DNA of 14,233 bases. Source: an uncultured Eubacteriales bacterium (GTDB taxonomy: Bacteria; Bacillota; Clostridia; Peptostreptococcales; Anaerovoracaceae). The stretch is from positions 1-14,233 of the forward strand of contig CACYBO010000108.1 in NCBI GenBank assembly GCA_902772685.1. Reading direction: 5' to 3'. The position numbers and the translations under genes were made by a program. The notes under the pieces were generated by a model, which saw only the letters and a program-made list of their open reading frames with translations, made no database searches and was not told the DNA's origin. Below, piece by piece: positions 7,589 to 14,121 of this stretch. Position 1 is the stretch's first letter; each line of letters opens with the position of its first letter.

Positions 7589-8467
7589 TTACAGCAGATC
7601 CTTGATTCCGTCGTGTACTCTGACCGCCACCTTAGGGTCATTCATTGTATAGATATGCACGCCGTCCACGCCGCGGGCGATCAGATCGCGGCACTGTCCC
7701 ACTGCATACTCAATACCTGCCTCGTAGAGTTTCTTCGACTCATGCTGGTACCGGGCAATCATTTCGGTGAAATCATGAGGCAGACTTGCACCGGAGAGCT
7801 GAACGGTCTTCTCGATCTGACTGGCCTTGACGATCGGCATGATGCCGGCAGAAATCGGCACATTGATACCGTCCTCTCTAACCCTCTCCAGAAAGCTGCA
7901 GAACTTGTAATTGTCAAAGAACAGCTGGGATATCAGTACACTCACTCCGGCACCGATTTTGTACTTGAGATTCTGTATATCATCTTCCAGAGAATCCGCT
8001 TCATAGTGTCCTTCCGGATAGCATGCTCCCATGATTTCCAGCTCGCCCCGGGATTTTCTCTGTATCTCAATTGCCAGCTCATTCGCATGAGCGAACTCTC
8101 TCTTGATATCCTCACCCGGAACGATATCGCCCCGCAGCGCCATGATGTTTTCGATTTTGGCGTCCCTGAGCATCTGGATCATCGTCTTGACATCCTCACG
8201 GCTTGAGTTGATGCACGTCAGATGGGCCAGTGTTTCGATCTTATATTCCTTCTTGATGTTCGACGCGATTTCGCAGGTGGAAAAATCAGCGACGCTTCCG
8301 CCGGCGCCGTAGGTTACGCTGATGAAATCCGGTTCCGTCACCTTGAGTATTTCGACCGCTTCATAGATTGAGTCCCTGTTGCTCTTGCGCTTGGGCGGGA
8401 ATACCTCAAGCGAAAATACAGGTCTCCCTTCTTCCCTTTTCTTTCTGTAAATCTCCGGTATCTTCAT
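7589..8467 (-). CDS. metF: 5,10-methylenetetrahydrofolate reductase
   Basis: It reduces 5,10-methylene-THF to 5-methyl-THF on FAD, supplying the methyl donor for MetH, which is encoded about 2.3 kb further left. The 292-residue single-domain form matches bacterial MetF (about 296 residues in E. coli). Conserved sites visible are the FSLEVFPPK strand with Glu21 (E. coli Glu28 equivalent), VTYGAGGS (51-58), ALRGD with Asp114 (E. coli Asp120), QLFFD with Gln181 (E. coli Gln183), and SAGIMPI (206-212). The ATG at 8467 is preferred over the GTG at 8488. TGAGGA lies about 9 nt upstream of it, and the extra seven residues would be unlike the family. It sits 42 bp downstream of ylmH in the same unit. 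No SAM or T-box leader is visible. Confidence 0.97.
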   Translation of the reverse strand: MKIPEIYRKKREEGRPVFSLEVFPPKRKSNRDSIYEAVEILKVTEPDFISVTYGAGGSVADFSTCEIASNIKKEYKIETLAHLTCINSSREDVKTMIQMLRDAKIENIMALRGDIVPGEDIKREFAHANELAIEIQRKSRGELEIMGACYPEGHYEADSLEDDIQNLKYKIGAGVSVLISQLFFDNYKFCSFLERVREDGINVPISAGIMPIVKASQIEKTVQLSGASLPHDFTEMIARYQHESKKLYEAGIEYAVGQCRDLIARGVDGVHIYTMNDPKVAVRVHDGIKDLL

Positions 8468-8509
8468 TTCTTTATCCTCACACTTCACAGCGCTGTTTTC
8501 ACGCGCCGT

Positions 8510-9322
8510 TTATCTGTATATGCTGAATGTAACGACAATCCTGTCCTTGCGGCTCCTGCCGCCGATCTCGGCAAGGACCGCCTTGCCTCTGCCTCTGAGC
8601 ACAATCTTGTCGCCCTCGTCGATGTCCTGATCCACTTTAAGGCACTCCATACTGTTCACCGATACAATGCCTCTCCGTATTGCCTCCGCAGCCTTGGCTC
8701 TCGATAATGCAAAAGCCGATGAAACGATATTGTCCAGCCGCAGCGACGCCACAGTATCATGCTTTTGCACGATGTTCTGCACCCCGGTGTCGAGTTCGCC
8801 GATCGGGAGGATCTGAACGGTCAGATTCGTGCGTCCGGCCTTATCATAGTTCATTTCGATGAACTGCGCAACGCCCGTCTCAACGATAATGTCAGCACCG
8901 CCGCCCGTCTTCTCGTCCGGCTGTCGGACGAGTATATCACCCGTTACTTCTCTGTCCAGCCCGAGGGCAAGCAGAGACCCCAGATAATCCCTGTGGGTAA
9001 GCGCGCGACCGCCTTTTGGCACTGTTACTCTGATGATCCGCACCAGATCCGCGACTTCCTCCGGCACCCGCCGGTCGTCTGTGGATTTTTCTGCTTTCGG
9101 CACCTCGATATAGTCAGGCAAAAACACCGGCATGCAGCGTTCTGCGTCTTCATATCCGCCGTAGAATATGTACTGTACCGGAAGTTTCCTGCTTTTGCAG
9201 TAGTCTGAGGCGATCTTCCGCTGGTGCATATCAAGAAAATCGCCCGCCGTCAGCATGTAGTTGTCAGACGCCTGCTGTATCTTGTCTTCCAGACGCGCAA
9301 TCAGGAGCTCGCCGCTATTCAT
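8510..9322 (-). CDS. ylmH: YlmH-family RNA-binding protein with C-terminal S4 domain
   Basis: This 270-residue protein resembles Bacillus YlmH / cyanobacterial Sll1252. The middle hallmark LTHRDYLGSLLALGL (108-122) followed by REVTGDILV is typical of the family. The C-terminal S4 domain (about 193-245) is recognised by LDNIVSSAFALSR, AAEAIRRGIVSVN and the DEGDKIVLRGRGK strand. S4 domains bind structured RNA. In Bacillota, YlmH has been linked to rescue of stalled 50S-peptidyl-tRNA complexes and to the cell-division gene cluster. Here it is not beside divisome genes. Its ATG overlaps the end of the GNAT gene by 8 bp (ATGAATAG), with GGGGGA 6 nt upstream, so translation of the two is coupled. 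Confidence 0.92.
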   Translation of the reverse strand: MNSGELLIARLEDKIQQASDNYMLTAGDFLDMHQRKIASDYCKSRKLPVQYIFYGGYEDAERCMPVFLPDYIEVPKAEKSTDDRRVPEEVADLVRIIRVTVPKGGRALTHRDYLGSLLALGLDREVTGDILVRQPDEKTGGGADIIVETGVAQFIEMNYDKAGRTNLTVQILPIGELDTGVQNIVQKHDTVASLRLDNIVSSAFALSRAKAAEAIRRGIVSVNSMECLKVDQDIDEGDKIVLRGRGKAVLAEIGGRSRKDRIVVTFSIYR

Positions 9323-9983
9323 CAGACGTCCCCCGCGCGCATTTCTCCGGCTCGTACATCACATATGTATTCTCGAGTCCGAATTCTTCGGATGTGGTGA
9401 CGCCGATGATTCTGAATCCATTCTTCTGATAGAATCGGATATCTTCTTCGCCGTTGGTGAAGAGCATCAGCGGCAGACCGATCTCATCGGCATACCGGCA
9501 AGCTGCCTGAATGATTCTCGAACCTCTTCCCTGCCCCTGAACCTCCTCGGCAACACAGAGAAAATCTGCATACAGATACTTTTCAGGTATAGTTTCCAGT
9601 TCCGCTTCCTTCCTGTCCAGTTCATCGAAGAAGTCCCACCACCGTTTTACGTTCTCTTCACTCAGCCGGGATGCGGCGAGCCGGAACGCTTCGCTGTCGC
9701 AGCCGGCGGCAGAAAGGCGCTCATCCGAATAGTCAACTTCCTCTGAAAACATGATCATCAGCACTTCGCTGATAGTCTCATCCAGACTGTAGGCACAGCC
9801 GTATTTGAAATCAAAAGCTCCGTAATAGCGCAGCACCATTTCAATAGCAGCCTGACGGTCATCCCAGTCCGGGAATGTTCCGATGAGTTTTGGATAATTC
9901 CGGAAGGACCGGCGCATCATTTCAAGGGACCCTGCAAACTCCTCTTCTGTTAATTTGTGCAGTTCTTTAATCTCTGGTTTCAT
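9315..9983 (-). CDS. GNAT-family N-acetyltransferase
   Basis: This is a 222-residue protein with a C-terminal GNAT core: strand LYADFLCVAEEVQ, acetyl-CoA loop QGQGRGS (149-155), helix RIIQAACRYADEIG, then PLMLFTNGEEDIRFYQKNGFRIIGV (171-195), the usual motif-B region. The N-terminal half (about 20-130) is acidic and aromatic and probably forms the substrate side; the substrate cannot be inferred. The reading frame continues to a GTG at 10046 inside deoC with no ribosome binding site. The ATG at 9983 gives a normal start to the domain but also lacks a Shine-Dalgarno, and lies where transcription should begin (see 9983-9998), so the mRNA may be leaderless. It is first gene of the unit that continues into ylmH and metF. 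Confidence 0.87.
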   Translation of the reverse strand: MKPEIKELHKLTEEEFAGSLEMMRRSFRNYPKLIGTFPDWDDRQAAIEMVLRYYGAFDFKYGCAYSLDETISEVLMIMFSEEVDYSDERLSAAGCDSEAFRLAASRLSEENVKRWWDFFDELDRKEAELETIPEKYLYADFLCVAEEVQGQGRGSRIIQAACRYADEIGLPLMLFTNGEEDIRFYQKNGFRIIGVTTSEEFGLENTYVMYEPEKCARGTSDE

Positions 9984-9998
9984 GGTACAATTGTACCA
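9983..9998. promoter_or_regulatory. Perfect 16-bp palindrome carrying extended -10 promoter motifs on both strands
   Basis: The sequence TGGTACAATTGTACCA reads the same on both strands. Each strand contains TGG-TACAAT, an extended -10 (TGn-TAnAAT). It sits between the divergent GNAT (minus) and deoC (plus) starts, which are only 33 bp apart. Rightward transcription would begin near 9998, just before the deoC ribosome binding site. Leftward transcription would begin near 9983, the A of the GNAT ATG. No good -35 is seen on either side, as expected for extended -10 promoters. The palindrome may instead, or also, be an operator for a dimeric regulator. Confidence 0.5.
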
Positions 9999-10016
9999 CA
10001 GGAGGCAACTGTAACT

Positions 10017-10688
10017 ATGGAAAAATTCAGCAAATATTTTGACCACACTCTGTTAAAACCCGATGCAACTCCTCAGGATATCCTGAAGGTCGTCAGTGAG
10101 GCTGCAGTCCTTGAAGCCGCAGCGGTATGTGTGAACGGCTGTCATGTCCGTTCGGTCCGCCGTTTCATCGATGCATCCGGTTCCGATGTGAAAGTCGCCG
10201 CCGTAGCGGGCTTCCCCCTCGGTGCCATGTCAACGAACGCCAAGGCCTACGAAGTGCAGCTGGCTCTCGAGGACGGCGCTGATGAAATCGATCTCGTCAT
10301 GAATATCGGACAGGCAAAGGCAGGAAACTGGGCCTATGTTGAAGATGAAGTCTATACCATCGCGGAGATGTGCCATGAGAGCGGTGCTGTCCTGAAGCTG
10401 ATTATAGAAACCTGCCTTCTGACTGATGAAGAAATAGTCCGGGCGTGTGAATCCGCCCGGAATGCAGGTGCTGATTTTGTGAAAACATCCACCGGTTTTT
10501 CCGGCGGCGGCGCTTCCGTTCACGCCGTTGAACTCATGAAAAAAACCGTCGACGATGACCTTAAGGTCAAAGCTTCCGGCGGTATTCGCACACTGGCCGA
10601 CGCACGCGCCATGATTGACGCCGGCGCTGACCGGCTCGGCTGCAGCGCGACAGCATCGATCCTGGCAGAATATGCGCAGAACAAATAA
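10017..10688 (+). CDS. deoC: Deoxyribose-phosphate aldolase
   Basis: It splits 2-deoxyribose-5-phosphate into glyceraldehyde-3-phosphate and acetaldehyde in deoxynucleoside breakdown, as a cytoplasmic class I aldolase. The 223 residues fit the short bacterial form. The barrel motifs are present: AGFPLGA (64-70), DEIDLVMNIG (89-98, with Asp92), KTSTGF (156-161, Schiff-base Lys156) and KASGGIRT (185-192, Lys185). The ATG at 10017 has AGGAGG at 10000-10005, a rather long 11-nt spacing. The upstream GTG at 9957 lies inside the GNAT gene and would add residues unlike the family. It is not next to other deo genes (deoA, deoB, deoD, cdd). It is divergent from the GNAT gene and followed by a small membrane protein. 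Confidence 0.98.
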   Translation: MEKFSKYFDHTLLKPDATPQDILKVVSEAAVLEAAAVCVNGCHVRSVRRFIDASGSDVKVAAVAGFPLGAMSTNAKAYEVQLALEDGADEIDLVMNIGQAKAGNWAYVEDEVYTIAEMCHESGAVLKLIIETCLLTDEEIVRACESARNAGADFVKTSTGFSGGGASVHAVELMKKTVDDDLKVKASGGIRTLADARAMIDAGADRLGCSATASILAEYAQNK

Positions 10689-10723
10689 GCTGATACGGCA
10701 GCCATCCATCGAAGGAGATTATT

Positions 10724-10906
10724 ATGAATTACGGAAAAAGACTTGCATATATACTGTTAGCCGGCGGCGGTATGATGATCACTGTCATCGGCATCGCGTA
10801 CAAAACCGGCTACTTCCCGGGCCACTCTGAGATGAGCGCCTACGCCTGCATGATCATCGGCATCATTCTCGCCATCATCGGCCTGATGAACATGCGCCGA
10901 TTCTGA
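10724..10906 (+). CDS. Small membrane protein of 60 residues, function unknown
   Basis: An excellent AAGGAG (10712-10717) sits 6 nt before the ATG, and the gene follows deoC by 35 bp on the same strand. The product has two hydrophobic segments (about 8-26 and 38-56) separated by a short polar turn (YKTGYFPGHSEM), and ends in MRRF. This is a membrane hairpin with its C-terminal basic residues probably inside. I do not recognise a family. It is likely cotranscribed with deoC, but no functional link can be drawn. It ends 7 bp before the convergent hypE stop, with no terminator between them. Confidence 0.8.
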   Translation: MNYGKRLAYILLAGGGMMITVIGIAYKTGYFPGHSEMSAYACMIIGIILAIIGLMNMRRF

Positions 10907-10913
10907 CCGGCTG

Positions 10914-11918
10914 CTAGCAGATCCTCGGCAGTCCTTCTCCATAAAGCACGTCGAATCTGCGTGTTGCACCGAGATGCGTCTTGATGAAGGCGCCTTCCCC
11001 GTCCAGAACACGTCCGATCAGAGCCGCATCTTTGCCGTGCTCCGTCGCGCGCATGGCGGCCAAAGCCGCTTCTGCCTGCTCCGCGGGCACTACAGCAATC
11101 ATCTTGCCCTCGTTACCCATATAGAGCGGATCCAGCCCCAGAATATCTGAAAATCCTTTTACCTGAGGACTGACAGGAATTGCTTCCTCGTCCAGTTCGA
11201 TCTTGCAGGATGAACTCTCTGCGATTTCATTGATAACTGTACCAAGACCTCCGCGTGTCACATCGCGCATGGTCCTGACATTGATGCCTGCTGCAAACAG
11301 TCCGTCGACAATGTCGTTCAGCGCCGCACAGTCACTCTTAATGTCATTCTCTATTTCCATTCTGTGGCTGAGAATGCAGGCGTGGTGATCTCCCAGATTG
11401 CCTGAGCAGATGATCACATCGCCTTCACGGCAGTTGGCGCTGCTCACGTCGCGTCCCTCGGGGATCAGACCTATTCCTGTCGTGTTGATATAGAGTCCGC
11501 CGTTTCCTTCAACGACCTTGGTATCTCCCGCGCAGATGATGACGCCGGCTTCTTTGGCCTGCGCCGCCATAGATCCGACGATCTGATCCAGAAGCTCTGT
11601 ATCCAGCCCCTCTTCCATAATGAATCCGCAGGTCAGGTACTTCGGGACTGCGCCCATCATGAGCAGATCGTTTACGGTTCCGCACACACAGAGTTTGCCG
11701 ATATCTCCGCCTTTGAAGATGAGCGGCGTAACGACAAATGAATCCGTGCTGCATGCGATGCGTGCGAAGCCGCCGTTACCCTCGCCCGCAGGCAGATTCA
11801 GTACGGCCGCATCTTCCATCTTATTGAGCACCTCATTGCTGAAATGTTTGCCGAATATATCTTTCATCAGCTGGGCAGAGGATTTTCCTCCGCTGCCGTG
11901 AGCCATCGTGATTTTCAT
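10914..11918 (-). CDS. hypE: Hydrogenase maturation protein HypE (carbamoyl dehydratase)
   Basis: With HypF, it makes the cyanide ligands of [NiFe]-hydrogenases. HypF carbamoylates the C-terminal Cys of HypE, and HypE uses ATP to dehydrate it to a thiocyanate that passes to HypC-HypD. The 334 residues match the family (PurM/AIR synthase-like fold). Visible motifs are MAHGSGGK (5-12), CVCGTVNDLLMMGA (77-90), GDTKVV (131-136) and RDVTRGGLG (218-226). The sequence ends in PRIC with the reactive Cys334 last, so it appears complete and competent. The ATG at 11918 has GGAGG 6 nt upstream; the frame extends to a TTG at 11954, which I reject. It follows hypD by 44 bp. HypF is not in the window. Confidence 0.97.
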   Translation of the reverse strand: MKITMAHGSGGKSSAQLMKDIFGKHFSNEVLNKMEDAAVLNLPAGEGNGGFARIACSTDSFVVTPLIFKGGDIGKLCVCGTVNDLLMMGAVPKYLTCGFIMEEGLDTELLDQIVGSMAAQAKEAGVIICAGDTKVVEGNGGLYINTTGIGLIPEGRDVSSANCREGDVIICSGNLGDHHACILSHRMEIENDIKSDCAALNDIVDGLFAAGINVRTMRDVTRGGLGTVINEIAESSSCKIELDEEAIPVSPQVKGFSDILGLDPLYMGNEGKMIAVVPAEQAEAALAAMRATEHGKDAALIGRVLDGEGAFIKTHLGATRRFDVLYGEGLPRIC

Positions 11919-11962
11919 TCTTTCCTCCAGTTTGCTGATTATACGGCCTGACAAGGCATATA

Positions 11963-13024
11963 TCAGTGTTTATTCCTGTACCAGATTCCACAGGATCCTT
12001 CGCTGGACACCATGCACGGTCCGAACGGATCCATCGGCGTACAGCTTCCGCCGGCGAACATCGGACACTGGTCCGGGTTGATTCTGCCGGTAATCACATC
12101 ACCGCACCTGCAGCCGTCAGGCAGCTGCATATCTTCATCAAGCCCGCGGCTTCCGCCGTCGTAGACACTGTGCTCCTCTTTGAGATAGAGTCCCGAACCA
12201 TTGATGCGTCCAAGTCCTCTCCATACCGCAGGTCCCGGTGCAAAAACATCCTCGATGGCCTGCAGCGCCTTAGGATTGCCATCCTCCCTGACGGCGTTCG
12301 GGTACATGTTTTCAACGCGTCCCTCGCCTGCCTCGATTTGTCTGACGATCCGGTATATCGCCGCGAGGATGTGCTCCGCTTCAAAGCCGGATACCACAAA
12401 TGGTTTCCCAAAGCCGGCCGCCAGCTCATCGTAAACGTGGACGCCTGTGATGACGCTCACATGCCCGGGACAAATGAATCCGTCGATATCATTCTGGTTC
12501 TCGCATATCCATCGGAGAGCCGGAATCGCGGTCTTGAGCGCCGTCACCAACCGTATATTCCGGACCCCCTGGCGCTCCGCCTCTCTGATGAGAAGCGCAT
12601 ATGTCGGTGCTGTCGTCTCAAATCCAACAGCAGCTACAACATAGGTGATATCCGGGTTTTGCTTCGCCTTTTCAATGGCTTCGAGCGGCGAGTACATGAT
12701 GGTGATATTTGCCTTCGCTCCGCTCTCGCCTGCCGCCTTGTTCTCCGAAAGACTCCCCTGACTGCCGGGAACTTTCATCATGTCTCCGAAGGTGAGCAGC
12801 TCGCAGCCGGGTGCTTTTGCATACTCCACGCATTTATCGATGAACGCCGTCGGCGTAACGCAGACCGGGCATCCCGGACCTGATATGAGCCTGATCTTCG
12901 GTGAAATCAGGTCGCGTATCCCATTCTTAAAAATTGCGGCAGTGTGAGTGCCGCAAACTTCCATCAGCTTAAGCTGTCTGCCGTCATATGATTTCAGATA
13001 GTCGATTACTTTCGCGATTTCCAT
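11963..13024 (-). CDS. hypD: Hydrogenase maturation protein HypD (Fe-S scaffold for Fe(CN)2CO)
   Basis: HypD works with HypC to assemble the iron with its CN and CO ligands. The 353 residues show the family signatures: EVCGTHT (Cys24), GPGCPVC (49-55, Cys52 and Cys55), GFETTAP (134-140) and CPGHVS (185-190). A C-terminal cysteine-rich [4Fe-4S] region has CRCGDV (Cys305, Cys307), CPMFAGGSC (Cys320, Cys328), Cys337 and Cys345, followed by GIWYR. All expected cysteines appear present. The ATG at 13024 overlaps the hypC stop by one base (TAATG), with CTGGAGG inside hypC, so the two partners are translationally coupled. Confidence 0.98.
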   Translation of the reverse strand: MEIAKVIDYLKSYDGRQLKLMEVCGTHTAAIFKNGIRDLISPKIRLISGPGCPVCVTPTAFIDKCVEYAKAPGCELLTFGDMMKVPGSQGSLSENKAAGESGAKANITIMYSPLEAIEKAKQNPDITYVVAAVGFETTAPTYALLIREAERQGVRNIRLVTALKTAIPALRWICENQNDIDGFICPGHVSVITGVHVYDELAAGFGKPFVVSGFEAEHILAAIYRIVRQIEAGEGRVENMYPNAVREDGNPKALQAIEDVFAPGPAVWRGLGRINGSGLYLKEEHSVYDGGSRGLDEDMQLPDGCRCGDVITGRINPDQCPMFAGGSCTPMDPFGPCMVSSEGSCGIWYRNKH

Positions 13025-13239
13025 TACGCCATCGCCTCCAGATCGGCGAACAGGTCTATGATCTCCTGTGCCTGTTCCTTTTCCATGACTTCGATCGCGC
13101 AGCCTGCGTGCACTAAAACATACTGACCGACCTTCGGGTCGACCAGCCCAACGTTGACATTGACGCTGTTTCCGTTAAAATCCACTTTTGCTGTCGTACC
13201 GTCCACTTCAGTTACCCGCCCGGGTATCGCTACGCACAT
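13024..13239 (-). CDS. hypC: Hydrogenase maturation chaperone HypC/HybG family
   Basis: This 71-residue chaperone starts MCVAIPG. Cys2 becomes N-terminal after removal of Met and is essential for holding the iron centre with HypD and passing it to the hydrogenase large subunit. The core VLVHAGCAIE (41-50) is the usual second signature, with a Cys where many homologues carry Phe or Tyr. The tail (51-71) is helical and acidic. AAGGAG precedes the ATG. It lies 15 bp after ybaK and overlaps hypD by one base. Confidence 0.95.
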   Translation of the reverse strand: MCVAIPGRVTEVDGTTAKVDFNGNSVNVNVGLVDPKVGQYVLVHAGCAIEVMEKEQAQEIIDLFADLEAMA

Positions 13240-13254
13240 ATCCTCTCTCCTTCG

Positions 13255-13743
13255 CTACTGGTCATCCTCAGGCAGTTTGCAGATGTCCACCCAGCCAATT
13301 GCGTTCGAGTACTTGTATATCTCATCACAGGTCAGTTCGATCGCGCTGTTGTCAGAACCGCATGCAGGAAAAACAGTCTCAAACCGCTTCAGCGTTTCGT
13401 CGCAGTATACGTCCACATCATCGCGTTCTATCGCAAAGGCACAAACGCCTCCAATTGCGTGTCCCGTGTACTCCAGCACTTCGTCAGGCTTCAGCATCTT
13501 CGCCTTGAAGCCGAACTGATCCTTGAACTTTCTGTTGTTGATTCTGCCGTCTCCCGCCATCTGTACGAGAATGGCGCCTTCACCATTCGGTTTGAGAAAA
13601 GACATCGTCTTGCAGATGCGCGCGCCTTCAACGCCGACTGCTTCCGCTGCCAGATCAACCGTAGCGCTGGAAACATCGAACTCCATTACTCTGTCTTCCA
13701 TACCAAACTGGCGGAAATATTCTCTTACTTTATCGATTGCCAT
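13255..13743 (-). CDS. YbaK/EbsC-family aminoacyl-tRNA deacylase (prolyl-tRNA editing domain)
   Basis: This 162-residue free-standing editing domain is related to the insertion domain of ProRS. Members hydrolyse mischarged tRNAs such as Cys-tRNAPro or Ala-tRNAPro. Visible are CKTMSF (44-49) with Lys45, a lysine position conserved in YbaK-type enzymes, and TGHAIGGVCAFA (93-104), the GxxxGGVxPF-like substrate loop with Cys in the usual Pro position. GGAGG lies 7 nt before the ATG at 13743, with a promoter just upstream. It is the first gene of the unit leading into hypC-hypD-hypE. Which amino acid it edits cannot be told from sequence alone. Confidence 0.92.
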   Translation of the reverse strand: MAIDKVREYFRQFGMEDRVMEFDVSSATVDLAAEAVGVEGARICKTMSFLKPNGEGAILVQMAGDGRINNRKFKDQFGFKAKMLKPDEVLEYTGHAIGGVCAFAIERDDVDVYCDETLKRFETVFPACGSDNSAIELTCDEIYKYSNAIGWVDICKLPEDDQ

Positions 13744-13765
13744 ATGTTACCTCCATACATAGCGC

Positions 13766-13794
13766 ATTCTAACACTTTTCCGCATGTTCGTAAA
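13766..13794 (-). promoter_or_regulatory. Promoter of the ybaK-hypC-hypD-hypE unit
   Basis: On the minus strand: -35 TTTACG (13789-13794, 4 of 6 matches), a 17-bp spacer, then -10 TAGAAT (13766-13771, 5 of 6) preceded by TGT, which gives an extended -10. Transcription should start near 13759, leaving a short leader that carries the GGAGG of the deacylase gene. No operator or riboswitch fits in this leader. Confidence 0.65.
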
Positions 13795-13821
13795 GAACGG
13801 ACCTGCACGATACATAAAAAG

Positions 13822-13860
13822 AAATGAAAAAGACTGACGCACCGATTGGATACGTCAGCC
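13822..13860 (-). terminator. Rho-independent terminator after metS
   Basis: Read on the minus strand, CTGACG (complement of 13853-13858) pairs with CGTCAG (13834-13839), with one more G-C pair beyond a mismatch, around a 13-nt loop. A TTTTTC run follows. It lies 18 bp past the metS stop codon and insulates the transporter unit from the ybaK-hyp promoter. Confidence 0.75.
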
Positions 13861-13878
13861 TCTCTTAACCAATGATGG

Positions 13879-14106
13879 TTATTTGTTCAGTTTTTCGAGC
13901 TCTTTTTCGAGTCTTTCTTTCTTGAGCTCATCCTGATCAGGCAGAAGTTCTGCCTCGTTCAGTCTCTTTCCAAAAGAGTCTTCTGCAGCGGCTGCAGCCT
14001 CAGCTCTTCTTCTGTTGCTCTTCAACATGATGACAAGAGAAACAGCAATGCCGCCCCACAGCCCGATGCATGCTACCAGCATCATTATGATTGCACTTGC
14101 GCTCAT
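13879..14106 (-). CDS. metS: MetS-like small subunit of a methionine/alanine NSS transporter
   Basis: This 75-residue protein has one N-terminal membrane segment: MSASAIIMMLVACIGLWGG and onward to about residue 28. The N-terminus, with its SASAIxMM pattern and the LWGG near the middle of the helix, is the pattern I associate with MetS. In Corynebacterium, MetS is the small partner needed by the Na+-dependent importer MetP. The rest (30-75) is a long charged, helical tail ending KEELEKLNK-like, longer than in most MetS proteins. GGAGG lies 7 nt before the ATG, and it follows the transporter gene by 15 bp. The transporter tail upstream supports the call. Substrate (methionine or alanine) is by family analogy only. 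Confidence 0.8.
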   Translation of the reverse strand: MSASAIIMMLVACIGLWGGIAVSLVIMLKSNRRRAEAAAAAEDSFGKRLNEAELLPDQDELKKERLEKELEKLNK

Positions 14107-14121
14107 TGTGTTACCTCCTTC

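Noticed and set aside
9984..10046. GTG start at 10046 for the GNAT gene
   Set aside because: It lies inside deoC, has no Shine-Dalgarno, and adds a Phe/Tyr/Cys-rich peptide unlike the family. The ATG at 9983 is preferred even though it also lacks a Shine-Dalgarno.
10911..10920. CTGCTAGCAG palindrome as a terminator
   Set aside because: The stem has no loop and no T-run on either side. It is more likely chance around the hypE stop codon.
11919..11954. TTG start at 11954 for hypE
   Set aside because: The ATG at 11918 has GGAGG at ideal spacing and gives the normal HypE N-terminus.
11966..12883. Plus-strand open frame of 305 codons opposite hypD
   Set aside because: It is antisense to an intact hypD with all its conserved cysteines. 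The translation has no family likeness.
13744..13878. Riboswitch or small RNA ahead of the ybaK-hyp unit
   Set aside because: The promoter leaves a leader of only about 16 nt, and the rest is the metS terminator. There is no room for a structured leader.
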